From contig CAZABB010000016.1 in assembly GCA_964483625.1 (NCBI GenBank), positions 1 through 44,019 of the forward strand: a stretch of 44,019 nucleotides of DNA, written 5' to 3'. Of this stretch, positions 24,103 through 32,191 are shown piece after piece. The translations under genes were made by a program, and so were the position numbers. Positions within the stretch are counted from its first letter, which is position 1. Every line of letters starts with the position of its first letter. Source of the stretch: JAFGQU01 sp964483625 (GTDB taxonomy: Bacteria; Omnitrophota; Gorgyraeia; Duberdicusellales; 4484-171). Under the pieces are notes generated by a model, which was not told where the DNA came from, made no database searches, and saw nothing but the letters and a program-made list of their open reading frames with translations.

Positions 24103-24367
24103 AATAATTCCTTATCTTTTTGTAGGCACAGCGGTATGACCCCGGCCAGGATTCGTTAATAACCTCTCGGAACTCAACACAATAAAACTCATCGCCTTTG
24201 ACCGTACGTCTTAAGCCGAACCGATCCTTATAAATATCGCAATAATAAGCCTCTCCGTTACGCTTTAGGTGGACGCACGGATCTTCGTAGGCCCCGCAAC
24301 AGGACCCGCAGCGAACGCATAAATCCTCCCATTCTGCTTCTTTTTGCTCAAAATACCGGTCAAGCAT
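24083..24367 (-). CDS. YkgJ-type cysteine-cluster protein
   Basis: 94 aa with CVRCGSCCG (Cys17, 20, 23, 24) and further Cys at 31, 43, 63 and 80, the pattern of small proteins that bind zinc or an iron-sulfur cluster. The function of the family is unknown. It is the first gene of the long minus-strand operon that runs to the polyamine genes; AAAGGA lies 8 bases before its ATG. Confidence 0.83.
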   Translation of the reverse strand: MLDRYFEQKEAEWEDLCVRCGSCCGAYEDPCVHLKRNGEAYYCDIYKDRFGLRRTVKGDEFYCVEFREVINESWPGSYRCAYKKIRNYYAKSDK

Positions 24368-24410
24368 CCATATATATCCTTTCAGGCTGCCGTGATACGG
24401 ACAGAAGAGT

Positions 24411-24438
24411 ATTATATCAAATATATGAAAATCGACAA
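24411..24438 (-). promoter_or_regulatory. Promoter of the YkgJ-to-polyamine operon
   Basis: On the minus strand a perfect TATAAT (24416-24411) follows a weak TTGTCG (24438-24433) with a 16-bp spacer. The start near 24404 gives a 37-base leader to the ATG at 24367. The site faces away from the speD promoter in the same gap. Confidence 0.6.
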
Positions 24439-24456
24439 AAATTTAATTTTTTTTCC

Positions 24457-24485
24457 TTGCCAAAAGCCTGTAATTGGTTTAATAT
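24457..24485 (+). promoter_or_regulatory. Promoter of the speD-speE operon
   Basis: TTGCCA (24457-24462), 17 bp, TAATAT (24480-24485). Each hexamer is close to consensus. The start near 24492 leaves about 35 bases before the speD ATG. Confidence 0.65.
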
Positions 24486-24526
24486 ATAAAAAATTATGAG
24501 TTCCGATAAAGAACAAGTTAGGAGGA

Positions 24527-24922
24527 ATGGGAAACATACCTTGCACCACAAAAGAGTATTGTTCCACTAACGGTAGCGTCAATTTCGCCGGCGTCCACCT
24601 TATAGTAGAGCTGTGGAACGCCAAGAATCTTAATTCCCTCCCAATTATCGAAAATACCCTCAAAAAAGCGATAGATCAATGTGGAGTTACCCTTCTGCGC
24701 ATGGACCTGCACCAATTCTCTCCCTCCGGAGGGGTCTCAGGGATGGCGATTATCGCCGAGTCCCATTTCAGTATTCATTCCTGGCCGGAATACGAATATG
24801 CCGCACTGGATATCTTTGTATGCGGCCCGGTGGACCCTTACAAGGCAATCCCGATAATCAAAAAAGGGTTTGAAACTGAAAACATTCAGATCGTTGAGCT
24901 GAAACGAGGAGTTTTCCAGTAA
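24527..24922 (+). CDS. speD: S-adenosylmethionine decarboxylase proenzyme
   Basis: 131 aa pyruvoyl enzyme that makes decarboxylated AdoMet, the aminopropyl donor. The self-cleavage site is Glu78-Ser79-His80 in AESHFSIHSWPE, with the second His at 84; cleavage would leave a pyruvoyl group on the large chain. AGGAGG ends only one base before the ATG, a very short spacing. No other in-frame ATG, GTG or TTG lies between this site and the conserved GVHLIVELW. It shares a base with the speE start (TAATG). Confidence 0.94.
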   Translation: MGNIPCTTKEYCSTNGSVNFAGVHLIVELWNAKNLNSLPIIENTLKKAIDQCGVTLLRMDLHQFSPSGGVSGMAIIAESHFSIHSWPEYEYAALDIFVCGPVDPYKAIPIIKKGFETENIQIVELKRGVFQ

Positions 24923-25758
24923 TGTGGAAATATGAAACCCTGCACCCCGACTTGAAACTGGGGGTACGAGGACCCTCCCTCTACAAAAAAAGATCCCGTT
25001 TTCAGAATATACAAATCATTAAAAATCCTTCCCTGGGAAATGTTTTATTCTTAGACGGCGTGATCCAGACAACCGAGAATGACGAATTTATCTATCATGA
25101 AATGCTCACTCACCCGGCGATGATGCTTCATCCGCGCCCGGAGAAAGTCCTGATTGTCGGCGGCGGCGACGGCGGCATATTGAGAGAAGTCCTCAAATAC
25201 AAGACGGTAAAAGAAGCCTGGCTGGTCGAGATCGATAAAACCGTGATCGAGACCGCCAAGAAATATCTGAAAAAAATATGCCGTAATTGTTTCGAAGATA
25301 ACCGCACCAGGATTCTTATCGCCGACGGGGCCCGATTCGTGAAAGAAACAAAAGAAAAGTTCGATATCGTCATCGTCGACTCACCGGATCCCATCGGTGT
25401 TGCCAAAACGCTTTTTTCTCAAACGTTCTACCGGGCGATCTACTCGATACTGAATAAAGACGGAATGATGGCCCGGCAGACCGGTTCCACTTTATTTTAT
25501 TCCAATGAGCTGCAATCCAATCTGAAAACATTAAGAAAAGTCTTTGCGAACGTCTGGGTTCATCTGGCGGCAATCCCCACGTACCTGGGAGGATTTTTCA
25601 GCCTGGCGGTCGCGTCGAAAAAAACCAATCTCTCCGAGATTGATATTGACCTTTTGGAGAAAAAGTGTAAAATACACCAATTAAAGACACACTATTACAA
25701 CCCTTATCTTCATATCGGCAGCGCCCTGCTGCCGGAATATGTAAGGAGGAAAGCCTGA
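24922..25758 (+). CDS. speE: Spermidine synthase (aminopropyltransferase)
   Basis: 278 aa. It transfers the aminopropyl group from decarboxylated AdoMet to putrescine or a related amine. DGVIQTTENDEFIYHEM and the glycine loop VGGGDGG (79-85) bind the donor, ADGARFV and VDSPDP supply the acidic residues, and the C-terminal YNPYLHIGSALLP is standard. It is coupled to speD upstream and to the SpeD-like gene downstream (TGATG overlap). Which triamine is made cannot be told from sequence. Confidence 0.94.
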   Translation: MWKYETLHPDLKLGVRGPSLYKKRSRFQNIQIIKNPSLGNVLFLDGVIQTTENDEFIYHEMLTHPAMMLHPRPEKVLIVGGGDGGILREVLKYKTVKEAWLVEIDKTVIETAKKYLKKICRNCFEDNRTRILIADGARFVKETKEKFDIVIVDSPDPIGVAKTLFSQTFYRAIYSILNKDGMMARQTGSTLFYSNELQSNLKTLRKVFANVWVHLAAIPTYLGGFFSLAVASKKTNLSEIDIDLLEKKCKIHQLKTHYYNPYLHIGSALLPEYVRRKA

Positions 25759-26120
25759 TGAAAAAGAAAAAAACGTATGGGCAGGAGTTGATTCTTAATC
25801 TCTATGAGTGCGACAAAGACACGATTACATCCCGCAAGAAACTGCAGACCTATGTAACCACACTGTGCAAGCTGATTAAGATGAAACCGTACGGGAAGAC
25901 TCTTATTCCTTATTTCGGCACGAAGTCTCCTTACACCAGCGGATATTCACTGGTACAACTTATCGAAACCTCCTCCATTACCGGCCATTTTTCCGACTTA
26001 TGGAAGACGGCATATATCAACATTTTTTCCTGTAAGAAATTCAATCCTGACGTAGCCAAGAAATTTACGAAGGAATTCTTCTCAGCTAAACGGGTAACCT
26101 CACGGTTCATTACCCGGTAA
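25758..26120 (+). CDS. Short SpeD-like (AdoMet decarboxylase family) protein lacking the canonical active site
   Basis: 120 aa. The start (YGQELILNLYECD) and the TAYINIFSCKKFNPDVAKKF segment follow the AdoMet decarboxylase fold. In place of ESHxxxHxWPE it reads ETSSITGHFSDLW (70-82), so a Ser and one His remain but the first His and WPE are gone. Some SpeD paralogues next to speE are known to have become pyruvoyl-dependent ornithine or arginine decarboxylases, which would supply putrescine; this is a candidate. A non-catalytic partner of SpeD is the other main possibility. AAGGAGG precedes the ATG. Confidence 0.8.
   Translation: MKKKKTYGQELILNLYECDKDTITSRKKLQTYVTTLCKLIKMKPYGKTLIPYFGTKSPYTSGYSLVQLIETSSITGHFSDLWKTAYINIFSCKKFNPDVAKKFTKEFFSAKRVTSRFITR
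26110..26120. other. Palindrome holding the stop codons of both convergent genes
   Basis: TTACCCGGTAA is self-complementary. Its TAA ends the plus-strand SpeD-like gene and, on the other strand, the DUF2344 gene. There is no space for a terminator between the two operons. Confidence 0.9.
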
Positions 26121-26415
26121 GTTTCTCGACGGAACGTATTTCTAAACCCTCCGGGAGCTCGCCCCGCAATTTCTCTCCTACCGTAACCGGCGTAATATCC
26201 TCAGAAAAAAAGAGAGTCACCTCCTGGACCCCTTCGACGCCTAATTTCAATGCTTGTGAGAAGCTCATCTTTATCCGGCGATTGTATCCTTGCGTAAGAT
26301 AAAACGGCAACCGCGCCCGCCGCACCGCCCGTTCCATAATCCGGGCGAGATCAAGCTGGGAAAAATACTTCATCCGGCCGGTTTTAAACAGAATAACTTT
26401 TATCCGATACCTCAT
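26110..26415 (-). CDS. Short DUF2344 (TIGR03936-type) protein
   Basis: 101 aa. The start RYRIKVILFKTGRMKYFSQLDLARIMERAVRRA is the N-terminal half of DUF2344, normally about 200 aa and often fused behind a TIGR03960 radical SAM protein. Here the radical SAM gene is separate, just upstream, and the C-terminal half is missing. It may be a natural short form or a trimmed remnant. Its stop overlaps that of the convergent SpeD-like gene within one palindrome. Confidence 0.82.
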   Translation of the reverse strand: MRYRIKVILFKTGRMKYFSQLDLARIMERAVRRARLPFYLTQGYNRRIKMSFSQALKLGVEGVQEVTLFFSEDITPVTVGEKLRGELPEGLEIRSVEKLTG

Positions 26416-26422
26416 ATGAACA

Positions 26423-28060
26423 TCAGGTTATATACGACCAGCCGGCCCTTGCGCCTTCACCAACCGGGACAAGATACCGGCGATAATCGATGTTGTTTTC
26501 AAGAAACGCCTTCTCCCATAACGTCCAGTCAAACGATTCCTGATAGGAATCGAACCTCGCTCCCAGCTCGAACGCCTTTAAGACAACCCGCGCCAGCTTC
26601 CGATCCCCGCGGGACATAACCGCCTCAAGGATACTCTTTTCGATATTCGAAACCGAAAGATGCGACGTATCCCGGCTTAAAGATCTCAAAATTATTTTCT
26701 TTTTACGCAACAACTCTGCCGGATCCTCCATGGGAACGTTTTGAAACCGGGAAAAAGGCTTGGGAATGAAAACGTTAACGCTCACGTTCAATTTTATTCT
26801 CAACCGGCTCCGTACCCGGCGTATCAATTCAGCGATAGCGTACAGATCGTCATCGGCTTCTTGAGGAAACCCGAACATAAAATACAACTTAATGTGTCTT
26901 AGGCCCAGGGACCTAAGCATATCTTTTGCCTCTAAGACCGCGCCGATATCGATCTTCTTATTGATCTTCTCGCGCATCTGAGGCGTCCCCGCCTCCAAAG
27001 CCAGGGTAAGGGATGTTTTTTTCAGTGCCTGCAGTTTGGGATATAACGTTCCCACAACATCATCGACCCGCAGAGAAGGCAACGCGATCCCCACTCCCTT
27101 ATCTTTAAACATCTTTCCCGCACCCTCAATGATCGTCCCGATCTGGGAATGATTGGATGCCGAAAGAGCCAGTAAAGAAAAATTTTCATACCCGCTTGAT
27201 GCGTATATCCGCTCTATCTGACTTAAGACGCAGTCGGCGTTTTTTTCCCGGTAAGGATAATACACACAGCGGGCCTGGCAGAAATAACAATTATGAGGGC
27301 ACCCCCGGGCGATCTCCACCTGGGCCCGATCATGGACGATCTGGGTATACGGTACAATCCACCGGAGAGGATAAAAGCTGGTATTTAAATCCCGCACGTA
27401 CTGTCGGCGTAAAGGAAAATGAGCCGACGCGTAGTTTTTTTCCCATACCGGTCCCTCGGGAGTATCGATAACGTCATAAAACTCCGGCACATAGAACCCC
27501 TCTCGTTCCGAAAGCGCCTCCAAGCGTTCGGTGCGCCCCCGACTCCCGGCTATCACCTCGATAAATCCATCGACACCTACCTCATATTCACCCAGAAAGA
27601 TCACATCGCAAAAAGGAGCGATTACCTCCGGATTATTCACTCCTCCGGCAAGAATCAGGGGATAGCCTCCTGCCTTTTTGCGTTCTCCGGCGGTAAGCGG
27701 AATCCCCGAAAGGTCCAGAATGCTGAGAAAATTGGTATAATTCAACTCATAACCCAGATGGAACCCCACAACGTCAAATTCGTCTAATGCGGTTTTTGTC
27801 TCTAGAGAGAAGAGTTTCCGGTTATGATTTTTAAGGTACCGGGCCAGATCGGCTCCGGGCGAGAAAACGCGTTCACAAACCACCTTCTCGTTTTGATTTA
27901 ACGCGCCGTACACAATCCTTAACCCCACATTACTCATTCCCACCTCATACAGATCCGGATAGCAGACACATACCCGGATACGGCCGGAATGCGGTTTTCT
28001 TACTACATTCCATTCATTACCGATATAACGTTGAGGTTTCTGAAACTGGACCCAATCCAT
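26423..28060 (-). CDS. TIGR03960-type radical SAM protein with B12-binding-like N-terminus
   Basis: 545 aa from the ATG at 28060; a GTG at 28072, lying in repeat DNA, would add four residues. The N-terminal third (YPDLYEVGMSNVGLRI to FLGEYEVG) is B12-binding-like. The cluster motif is ARGCPHNCYFCQAR, and the strand SLTLALEAGTPQMREKI follows. The reaction of the family is not established. The adjacent DUF2344 gene is the usual partner. No ribosome site is visible at either start. Confidence 0.88.
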   Translation of the reverse strand: MDWVQFQKPQRYIGNEWNVVRKPHSGRIRVCVCYPDLYEVGMSNVGLRIVYGALNQNEKVVCERVFSPGADLARYLKNHNRKLFSLETKTALDEFDVVGFHLGYELNYTNFLSILDLSGIPLTAGERKKAGGYPLILAGGVNNPEVIAPFCDVIFLGEYEVGVDGFIEVIAGSRGRTERLEALSEREGFYVPEFYDVIDTPEGPVWEKNYASAHFPLRRQYVRDLNTSFYPLRWIVPYTQIVHDRAQVEIARGCPHNCYFCQARCVYYPYREKNADCVLSQIERIYASSGYENFSLLALSASNHSQIGTIIEGAGKMFKDKGVGIALPSLRVDDVVGTLYPKLQALKKTSLTLALEAGTPQMREKINKKIDIGAVLEAKDMLRSLGLRHIKLYFMFGFPQEADDDLYAIAELIRRVRSRLRIKLNVSVNVFIPKPFSRFQNVPMEDPAELLRKKKIILRSLSRDTSHLSVSNIEKSILEAVMSRGDRKLARVVLKAFELGARFDSYQESFDWTLWEKAFLENNIDYRRYLVPVGEGARAGWSYIT

Positions 28061-28072
28061 GAATTTCGTCAC

Positions 28073-28276
28073 GCGTAACGCGGAATGCGTATTGCGTAAT
28101 TAGTCTATAGTATATAGTCTTCGGTTTTAATCATACGAACGACGCTCGACGAGAGACGAGGAAGACGATCTCTCTTTTCATTCGCTCAGACGACCGCTCA
28201 CACTGTTCGCTGGGACGACACTCCTCGTCCTTCGTCCGAGTGACCGATAGGGAACGGTCGTCCGTCGTCCTTTCGT
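28073..28276. other. 204-bp gap packed with short repeat words
   Basis: No gene. From the left: CGCGTAACGCGGAATGCG and TGCGTATTGCGTAA (28072-28100), TAGTCTATAG-type words (28101-28122), then about 140 bp rich in GACGA/TCGTC, including CTCGACGAGAGACGAGGAAG and CCTCGTCCTTCGTCCG. The direct and inverted copies would fold the RNA between rodA and the radical SAM gene into several stems. Confidence 0.6.
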
Positions 28277-29353
28277 TCAACTTTGTTGTCTTGCGATATT
28301 GAATACGATTCCCAGAAGAAGGAAACTCATCATCATATGAGTCCCCCCGTAACTCATAAAAAGAAGCGGGATGCCCACAACCGGAAGGATTCCCATCGTC
28401 ATCCCCATATTGATAAAAATATGCAGGAAATAGAGCCCGGCCACACCTACGCTGAGAAAATAGCCGAATTCATCCTTTGCTTCCCGGGCAATACTGAGGA
28501 TATTTTTCAATATCAGATAATACAGAATAATAAGAAAAAAAGAGCCGGCCAATCCCCATTCTTCGGCAATAACCGTAAAAATGAAATCCGTATGCCTCTC
28601 AGGCAAAAAATTAAACTGGTTTTGCGTGCCGGCGAGGAACCCTTTTCCCCAGATCCTCCCCGAACCGATCGCGATTTTCGACTGAATAATCGTATATCCG
28701 GCCCCCCAGGGTTCGATATTCGGATTTAAAAATACCAGAAGCCTTTTTTTCTGATAATCTTTGAGCAGATTCCATCCCAGAGGAACCATAAGGATTCCGA
28801 CTAAAAGCAGGCTCAGGAAATATTTCTTTTTGATCCGGGAAGAAAACCCCATAATAAGAAATAACAGGATGCACACCAGCCCCGTGCCCAGATCAGGCTG
28901 TTTAAAGATCAAAAGAAAGCTTATCATCACCAACCCCAGCGGCAGGATAACCCGGTGCAGGAAAGTATTGGCTTGTTTTCGGTTATCGATAAAAAACCGG
29001 GCCAGGACGATCAGAATCGCCAACTTGGCGAATTCCGAAGGCTGAAAATTAACGCCTGAAAAAGAAATCCATCGTTTGGCACCCATGATTTCTTTTCCGA
29101 AGAAATTCACCCCGATCAAGAGCAAAAGGCTCAATCCGTACACACAGAAACTCAAATCAAAATAGATCCGGTAATTAATCAGACAAATTATACCGGCGAC
29201 CACCCATGAAATTACTATCCAGACGATCTGCTTATAGAAAACATCCTGATTCACGAACTCCCCGGCCTGATGAAGAGAACTGTACAGACAAAGAATACTC
29301 AAACCATTCAGCAAAAACACGCATACAATAATCGTCAGGATATTCTTATTCAC
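28277..29353 (-). CDS. rodA: Rod-shape SEDS glycosyltransferase RodA
   Basis: 358 aa with about ten membrane helices. It polymerises glycan strands from lipid II together with PBP2 during cell elongation. AKRWISFSGVNFQPSEFAKL and LPERHTDFIFTVIAEEWG are SEDS signatures, and GTHMMMSFLLLGIVFNI closes the protein. It overlaps mrdA by 4 bp (ATGA). Confidence 0.95.
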   Translation of the reverse strand: MNKNILTIIVCVFLLNGLSILCLYSSLHQAGEFVNQDVFYKQIVWIVISWVVAGIICLINYRIYFDLSFCVYGLSLLLLIGVNFFGKEIMGAKRWISFSGVNFQPSEFAKLAILIVLARFFIDNRKQANTFLHRVILPLGLVMISFLLIFKQPDLGTGLVCILLFLIMGFSSRIKKKYFLSLLLVGILMVPLGWNLLKDYQKKRLLVFLNPNIEPWGAGYTIIQSKIAIGSGRIWGKGFLAGTQNQFNFLPERHTDFIFTVIAEEWGLAGSFFLIILYYLILKNILSIAREAKDEFGYFLSVGVAGLYFLHIFINMGMTMGILPVVGIPLLFMSYGGTHMMMSFLLLGIVFNIARQQS

Positions 29354-31044
29354 AGTAACCCCTCGTTTTTAAGTTCGAGAAGGAAATCATATGCCACCGC
29401 TACCGCATAAGCGCTTGATTCGCCGTATTCCAAGAAAACACAGATCGTGTAATAGGAGTCCTTATGCGGGAAGTATCCGGCGAACCACCCGTGAGATTTT
29501 TCCCGGCCGGTCTGAGCCGTACCGGTTTTCCCGGACATTCGCAACCGAAGTTCCTCCAGAACATGAGCCGTCCCTTCCGGATGAGAAACGGCACGACGTA
29601 ATCCTGTTTTGACAATGTCTATATTCTCTCTCGAAACATCAAGGGAAATACTGGTACGATGCGGGATCTCTTTCTTCTCGATCGAGGAGGCAATATGAGG
29701 GATAACGATCTCTCCGTTATTGGCAAACACCGACATCAATACCGCGGCCCGTAATGGGGTAATTTCCAAAAATCCCTGCCCGATCGAAAAGTTCAGGGTA
29801 TCTCCACCAAACCACGATGTCTGCCTGTAGCGGCGTTTCCATTTACGATCAGGCACGAGGCCTCCTTTTTCATAGGGAAGATCGATCAAACACTGCTGAT
29901 CCAGCCGAAACAGCTTTGCCCAATGCGCTATCTTCTCTACTTTCAGTTTCAAACCCAGATTATAAAAGTACACGTTACACGAATGGCTTAATGCTTCATA
30001 AATATTCTCATCACCATGATTATGCGTACAGCCGAAAAAAACGTTCCCATACCGAAATCCTTTATTGCAGACAAATGTCGATGAAGCCCCTACTGCCGCC
30101 TCCTCCAATGCCGCCAGGGCCATAATCGGCTTAAAGATCGATCCCGGTGGGTAACGGCTCTGTATGGCTCGGTTAATCAGCGGTTTGGCACGATTATGCA
30201 GGATTTCCGAAACCCGGCGACCGGAAAGAAAATCATTCACATGATAGGAAGGGTGGGAAACCAGAGCCTGCACGGCTCCGGTCCTGGCATCCATAAACAC
30301 AAGCGCGCCTTTAAATTGTTTGAGGCTGCGGTAAGCAATCGTCTGGATACGCGAATCGATGGTCAGATACAGATCATTCCCTTTCCGCCGCTGCTTCTTC
30401 CCCAGAAACCCGACCATCTCGCCTTGCGAGTTAACCTCGATCAGATCGGCCCCGTCCTCACCCTTAAGATACGTGTCGTAATACTGTTCTATCCCCCCCA
30501 CACCGATACGTTCAAAGGGAGAATACCCGTATGCTTTTAAATCACGATAAGAGATCTTGGCATCTTTTACGTATCCCAGGATATGGGAAAACGCGTAAGG
30601 AAACCGGTATCTCCGTTGCGGCAGGACGCGAATCGTTACCTGATTGGACAGTTTTTCTTTAACAGCGAGTGCTTCTTCCTTGGAGATATCTTCGACGATA
30701 TCGACGGGAGAAAACACATTCAAGAAGTTCTTCCGATAGGCCAATTCGATATCTCCCGGATCTTTCCGCATCAGGCGAGCGATATCCTCGAACAATTCTT
30801 TCCGGTGTTCCCGGATCTGATAAGGAATCACCGCGATGGTAAACACCGGACTATCCTCCGCAAGCAATACCCCTTCCCGGTCGAAAATAGACCCCCGCAT
30901 AGAAGGGAACGGGACGATTTTAATATAATTATTCTTTGCCTTTTCCAGATAATAATCGCCCTGAAGAACCTGGTAATAGTAAAAGGTTCCTGCCAGAACA
31001 ATAAATCCGGCCAGTATTATGTTTCTAACAAATCGGGCATCCAT
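29350..31044 (-). CDS. mrdA: Penicillin-binding protein 2 (elongasome transpeptidase)
   Basis: 564 aa class B PBP. One membrane anchor at about 7-25, a dimerisation domain with MRGSIFDREG, and the transpeptidase motifs Ser302-xx-Lys305 (PPGSIFKP), SCN (355-357) and KTG (506-508). It crosslinks side-wall peptidoglycan with RodA. The start lies 28 bp inside mreD. Confidence 0.95.
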   Translation of the reverse strand: MDARFVRNIILAGFIVLAGTFYYYQVLQGDYYLEKAKNNYIKIVPFPSMRGSIFDREGVLLAEDSPVFTIAVIPYQIREHRKELFEDIARLMRKDPGDIELAYRKNFLNVFSPVDIVEDISKEEALAVKEKLSNQVTIRVLPQRRYRFPYAFSHILGYVKDAKISYRDLKAYGYSPFERIGVGGIEQYYDTYLKGEDGADLIEVNSQGEMVGFLGKKQRRKGNDLYLTIDSRIQTIAYRSLKQFKGALVFMDARTGAVQALVSHPSYHVNDFLSGRRVSEILHNRAKPLINRAIQSRYPPGSIFKPIMALAALEEAAVGASSTFVCNKGFRYGNVFFGCTHNHGDENIYEALSHSCNVYFYNLGLKLKVEKIAHWAKLFRLDQQCLIDLPYEKGGLVPDRKWKRRYRQTSWFGGDTLNFSIGQGFLEITPLRAAVLMSVFANNGEIVIPHIASSIEKKEIPHRTSISLDVSRENIDIVKTGLRRAVSHPEGTAHVLEELRLRMSGKTGTAQTGREKSHGWFAGYFPHKDSYYTICVFLEYGESSAYAVAVAYDFLLELKNEGLL

Positions 31045-31472
31045 CGGATAATAAGATACTGATACAGATGATACAACACCACTGACTGAACGGTAAACAG
31101 GATAAGCAGTTTAATATCTACCTGACGCACGAGCATCGCGTTATACAATCCGTAAAGCATCAGAATCGCCGCCACACTTAAAGTCTGGGCAATGGGACGG
31201 GGATGAAAATGTCTTAAAAAATACTTTATAAAAACACAGCTGGCGAGAAAGAAAACGGTATAAAAAGGGAAGAAAGAAAAAAGGAGGATATCTTTCACTA
31301 TACCGGCGGCGAGCATACACACAACGGCAAATCCTAACGGAGCATGAAAGGATACAAACAGAAGCCCCACATAAAGGAACTCAAGTCTCAGCGTGAAATA
31401 AAAGGGCTGCAGAAAATCGATGAGGATAAGAAAAAAAAGGAGACAGGATAATTTCAAGTATAGTAACTTCAT
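31017..31472 (-). CDS. mreD: Rod-shape protein MreD
   Basis: 151 aa, five or so hydrophobic helices and few charged residues, as in the poorly conserved MreD family. Its place between mreC (ATGA overlap) and mrdA is what identifies it. The role is as a membrane part of the elongasome. Confidence 0.88.
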   Translation of the reverse strand: MKLLYLKLSCLLFFLILIDFLQPFYFTLRLEFLYVGLLFVSFHAPLGFAVVCMLAAGIVKDILLFSFFPFYTVFFLASCVFIKYFLRHFHPRPIAQTLSVAAILMLYGLYNAMLVRQVDIKLLILFTVQSVVLYHLYQYLIIRWMPDLLET

Positions 31473-32191
31473 TGGACAATAAACACATCGGTAACGGTAT
31501 GGATTTGAACAGCAGGAACCGCCTCGACATTCAGAAAAAAGTCATCTTCATCCTGCGTGACATTACCAATTTGGCCTACGCCTAAGGTAAACGGGACCTT
31601 CTCCGACGTAACCCGTACGCTGTCTCCGGCAGCAACCTGTTGTTGGGCTTCAACGTAAAGGATCTGGGGATTCCGGCTCAACCGGCCTTTAAGCAACCCC
31701 ATTCCCTTTTCCTCGATCAACACCGGAAGCGAAAAATAGGGATCATTCACCAGAAGAATCGTGCAATAATGGTCAAATACATCGAGGACCTTACCGACCA
31801 GTAATTTCTCTTCGGTAATGACCAAACTGTCTTTTTGCACGTTCTGTTTCTGCCCGGCGCTGCAGAAAGCGATCCGGCGCCAGGATGAAGGCGAAAAACC
31901 CCAGATCCGGCCGGAGATGACCGTGATGCTATGTTGGGTTTTGAGAGCAAGGGCTTTACGCAACTGTTCATTTTCCTTTGCCAGATTGTCTAATTCTTCA
32001 ATCTTCAAAGAGAGGACCATATTTTCGATTTTGAGGTCCTCTAATTCTTCCAACTGACTCCCGGTCTTTTTCAGACTACGGGAAACAACGATAAAAAATG
32101 TCGCAATGCTTTCGTAGAAGATAAAAAAAAGGAGGAGGGAAAAAAAGAAATATCCGACAAGTTTATAGAGAGATTTAGAAGGTAGAAACAA
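31469..32191 (-). CDS. mreC: Rod-shape protein MreC
   Basis: 240 aa. One membrane helix at about 10-32, a Leu/Glu coiled coil (about 38-75), then the beta-rich periplasmic domain with VVSGRIWGFSPSSWRRI-like and VLDVFDHYCTILLVNDP segments. It links MreB filaments to PBP2. The start is a TTG at 32191, 17 bp inside the end of mreB; no nearer ATG exists. Confidence 0.92.
   Translation of the reverse strand: MFLPSKSLYKLVGYFFFSLLLFFIFYESIATFFIVVSRSLKKTGSQLEELEDLKIENMVLSLKIEELDNLAKENEQLRKALALKTQHSITVISGRIWGFSPSSWRRIAFCSAGQKQNVQKDSLVITEEKLLVGKVLDVFDHYCTILLVNDPYFSLPVLIEEKGMGLLKGRLSRNPQILYVEAQQQVAAGDSVRVTSEKVPFTLGVGQIGNVTQDEDDFFLNVEAVPAVQIHTVTDVFIVQ

Noticed and set aside
28139..28276. tRNA or known structured RNA
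   Set aside because: No cloverleaf, T-loop or anticodon pattern could be found; no tRNA or rRNA was seen anywhere in the window.
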